Assembly (NCBI GenBank): GCA_900551625.1
Contig: URWZ01000108.1
Coordinates: 1-6,036 of the forward strand
DNA: 6,036 bases
From: an uncultured Collinsella sp.
Lineage (GTDB): Bacteria; Actinomycetota; Coriobacteriia; Coriobacteriales; Coriobacteriaceae
Direction of reading: 5' to 3'
The translations under genes were made by a program, and so were the position numbers. Each line of letters starts with the position of its first letter. Within the stretch, counting starts at the first letter, position 1. This document shows, one piece after another, positions 3,967-6,036 of the stretch. The notes under the pieces were generated by a model. It searched no databases and was not told where the DNA came from. It saw only the letters and a list, made by a program, of their open reading frames with translations.

Positions 3967-5931
3967 ATGGCAGAGAACCAGAACGTCGCCGATCAGGCCT
4001 CGACGCTCAACGACGAGCGCGCCACGCGTCTGGCAAAGCGCGCCGCCCTGTTCGAGGCGGGCCAGAACCCCTATCCCGAGCACTCCGAGATCGAGGACTA
4101 TGTCGTCGACATTGAGGCCAAATATGCCGATCTTGCCGATGGCGAGGATACTGAGGACGTCGTGAAGATCGGCGGCCGCGTGGTCGCCAAGCGCGGTCAG
4201 GGCAAGATCATGTTTATCGTCGTGCGCGACGCTACCGCCGAGATTCAGCTGTTCTGCCGTATTAACGACATGGACGAGGCGGCCTGGAGCACGCTTAAGG
4301 CCCTCGACTTGGGCGATATCCTGGGCGTGACCGGCGTGGTCGTGCGCACCAAGCGCGGCCAGCTTTCCGTTGCCCCCAAGAGCGCGACGCTGCTCTCCAA
4401 GGCCGTTCGCCCGCTGCCCGAGAAGTTCCATGGCCTCTCCGACAAGGAGACCCGCTATCGTCAGCGCTATGTCGACCTGATTGCCAACGACGATGTTCGC
4501 GAGACCTTCCGCAAGCGCTCGCAGATTCTCTCCACTTTCCGCCGCTTTATGGAGTCCGACGGCTACATGGAGGTCGAGACCCCCATTCTGCAGACTATCC
4601 AGGGTGGCGCTACGGCTAAGCCGTTCATCACGCACTTCAACGCGCTCGATCAAGAGTGCTACCTGCGCATTGCTACCGAGCTGCACCTCAAGCGCTGCAT
4701 CGTCGGTGGCTTTGAGCGTGTCTTCGAGATTGGCCGCATCTTCCGTAACGAGGGCATGGACCTTACCCACAACCCCGAGTTCACCACGATGGAGGCCTAC
4801 CGTGCCTTCTCCGACCTCGAGGGCATGAAGGCGCTCGCCCAGGGTGTCATCAAGGCTGCCAACAAGGCCATCGGCAACCCCGAGGTCATTGAGTACCAGG
4901 GTCAGACCATCGATCTTTCCGGTGAGTGGGCAAGCCGTCCCATGACCGACATCGTCTCGGACGTGCTCGGCAAGCAGGTCACCATCGACACGCCGGTCGA
5001 GGAGCTTGCCGCCGCCGCACGCGAGAAGGGCCTGGAGATTAAGCCCGAGTGGACTGCTGGCAAGATCATCGCCGAGATTTACGATGAGCTGGGCGAGGAC
5101 ACCATCGTCAACCCGACCTTCGTATGCGATTACCCCATCGAGGTCAGCCCGCTTGCCAAGCGTTTTGAGGACGATCCGCGCCTGACGCATCGCTTTGAGC
5201 TGGTCATCGCCGGCCACGAGTACGCCAACGCATTCTCCGAGCTCAACGACCCGGTCGACCAGGCCGAGCGCTTTGCTGCCCAGATGGCTGAGAAGGCCGG
5301 CGGCGACGACGAGGCTATGGAGTACGACGAGGACTACGTGCGCGCCCTCGAGTACGGTATGCCTCCCGCGGGCGGCATCGGCATCGGTATCGATCGCGTG
5401 GTCATGCTGCTCACCAACCAGGCTTCTATCCGCGACGTCCTGCTGTTCCCGCACATGAAGCCCGAGAAGGGTTTCCAGTCCGGTGCCGCCGCTGCCAAGG
5501 CTGCCGAGGCCGACAACGCCGCAAGCCCGTTCGTCAAGCCGCTCAAGCCCACGCTCGATTACTCCAAGATCGCCGTTGAGCCGCTGTTCGAGGAATTCGT
5601 CGACTTTGATACCTTCTCCAAGAGCGATTTCCGCGCTGTGAAGGTCAAGGCATGCGAGGCCGTCAAGAAGTCCAAGAAGCTGCTGAACTTTACGCTCGAC
5701 GACGGCACCGGCACCGACCGCACCATCCTCTCCGGCATCCATGGCTACTATGAGCCCGAGGACCTGGTCGGCAAGACCTTGCTCGCCATCACCAATCTGC
5801 CTCCGCGCAAGATGATGGGTATTCCCAGCTGCGGTATGCTGATCAGCGCCATCCACGAGGAGGAGGGCGAGGAGCGCCTCAACCTGATCCAACTCGACGC
5901 TTCCATCCCCGCCGGCGCAAAGATGTACTAG
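3967..5931 (+). CDS. lysS: lysyl-tRNA synthetase with C-terminal Trbp111-like tRNA-binding domain
   Basis: The 654-aa protein is a class II lysyl-tRNA synthetase with an extra domain; ordinary bacterial LysS is about 490-510 aa. An N-terminal OB-fold for anticodon binding spans about residues 66-145. The catalytic core follows, with motif 1 near 197-208 (DGYMEVETPIL), motif 2 at 257-275 (GRIFRNEG, then HNPEFT) and motif 3 at 464-477 (GMPPAGG, ending GIDR). After an Ala-rich linker (about 506-535), residues 543-652 form an OB-fold tRNA-binding domain of the Trbp111/EMAPII/MetRS C-terminal type: FDTFSKSDFRAVKV, KKSKKLLNFTLDDG, ILSGIHGYYEPEDLVGKT and NLPPRKMMGIPSCGML. The enzyme charges tRNA-Lys with lysine in the cytosol. 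The start has GAGGAG 7 nt upstream. The frame is unbroken through the linker, so the fusion is genuine as sequenced. Confidence 0.96.
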   Translation: MAENQNVADQASTLNDERATRLAKRAALFEAGQNPYPEHSEIEDYVVDIEAKYADLADGEDTEDVVKIGGRVVAKRGQGKIMFIVVRDATAEIQLFCRINDMDEAAWSTLKALDLGDILGVTGVVVRTKRGQLSVAPKSATLLSKAVRPLPEKFHGLSDKETRYRQRYVDLIANDDVRETFRKRSQILSTFRRFMESDGYMEVETPILQTIQGGATAKPFITHFNALDQECYLRIATELHLKRCIVGGFERVFEIGRIFRNEGMDLTHNPEFTTMEAYRAFSDLEGMKALAQGVIKAANKAIGNPEVIEYQGQTIDLSGEWASRPMTDIVSDVLGKQVTIDTPVEELAAAAREKGLEIKPEWTAGKIIAEIYDELGEDTIVNPTFVCDYPIEVSPLAKRFEDDPRLTHRFELVIAGHEYANAFSELNDPVDQAERFAAQMAEKAGGDDEAMEYDEDYVRALEYGMPPAGGIGIGIDRVVMLLTNQASIRDVLLFPHMKPEKGFQSGAAAAKAAEADNAASPFVKPLKPTLDYSKIAVEPLFEEFVDFDTFSKSDFRAVKVKACEAVKKSKKLLNFTLDDGTGTDRTILSGIHGYYEPEDLVGKTLLAITNLPPRKMMGIPSCGMLISAIHEEEGEERLNLIQLDASIPAGAKMY

Positions 5932-5933
5932 GG

Positions 5934-6036
5934 GGTTACGCGGGTTTACCAACCCGCGTAACCAGTTGACGCTGCGCGCCGCCCAGGGCGACAATTTGTC
6001 ATTCAAAAGGCAAGGCATGACCAGAAGGTCTATGCC
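5934..6036. repeat. structured element, copy 2 (cut by the window end)
   Basis: This starts 2 nt after the lysS stop and aligns without gaps to copy 1 at 1294. By hand count 57 of 74 bases match over 5934-6007. Part A is a perfect 13-bp stem (5934-5946 with 5951-5963) with the same TACC loop. Part B begins with GACGCTGC and runs into an apical hairpin: GGCAT 6014-6018 with ATGCC 6032-6036, and GACC 6019-6022 with GGTC 6027-6030, loop AGAA, one bulged T. The loop sits at exactly the same offset as in copy 1 although the stem sequence differs. The descending arm lies beyond the window. Confidence 0.75.

Noticed and set aside
3835..6018. 727-codon open frame on the minus strand across lysS
   Set aside because: It mirrors lysS in a GC-rich genome with strong third-position bias. 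It has no recognisable domains, is Leu/Val/Gly-rich as shadows are, and lies opposite a certain gene.

Overview
The window is a stretch of GC-rich bacterial chromosome carrying only housekeeping genes, all on the + strand. The combination of a Veg-family protein next to ispE, a single-helix TatA, greA followed by lysS, and the style of the protein sequences suggests a gut actinobacterium of the class Coriobacteriia, most likely Collinsella or a close relative. This is inference from gene content, not a database match. The first 49 bases are not genomic: they are an Illumina Nextera P5/i5 adapter remnant ending in the Tn5 mosaic end, so true sequence starts at base 50 and this is a raw contig end.

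Layout: (1) 50-202, upstream region with a 12-bp palindrome and a weak promoter candidate. (2) 203-1294, rdgB and dtd, two quality-control enzymes spaced 3 nt apart, so probably co-transcribed. (3) 1294-1497, a large structured non-coding element directly after dtd (short hairpin, then a long imperfect hairpin of about 115 nt), then a probable terminator. (4) 1504-2796, a promoter followed by veg and ispE, spaced 2 nt apart. (5) 2846-2961, a single tRNA-Pro(CGG) with encoded CCA and its own terminator. (6) 2970-3368, tatA as a monocistronic unit with a near-consensus promoter, a 21-bp palindrome lying between the -35 and -10 boxes, and a strong terminator. (7) 3417-5931, greA and lysS, separated by a 79-nt gap with two mutually interlocking stems. 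(8) 5934-6036, a second, truncated copy of the structured element, directly after lysS.

The genes do not form one pathway. RdgB cleans the nucleotide pool. Dtd and LysS act on tRNA charging, and the tRNA gene also belongs to translation. GreA rescues stalled RNA polymerase. IspE makes isoprenoid precursors by the MEP route. TatA belongs to the twin-arginine export system. No phage, IS, CRISPR or defence genes are visible.

The least explained signals are non-coding: the paired element after dtd and lysS, which keeps its fold through compensatory base changes, and the operator-like palindrome in the tatA promoter. Among the proteins, LysS is remarkable for a C-terminal Trbp111/EMAPII-type tRNA-binding domain that ordinary bacterial lysyl-tRNA synthetases lack.
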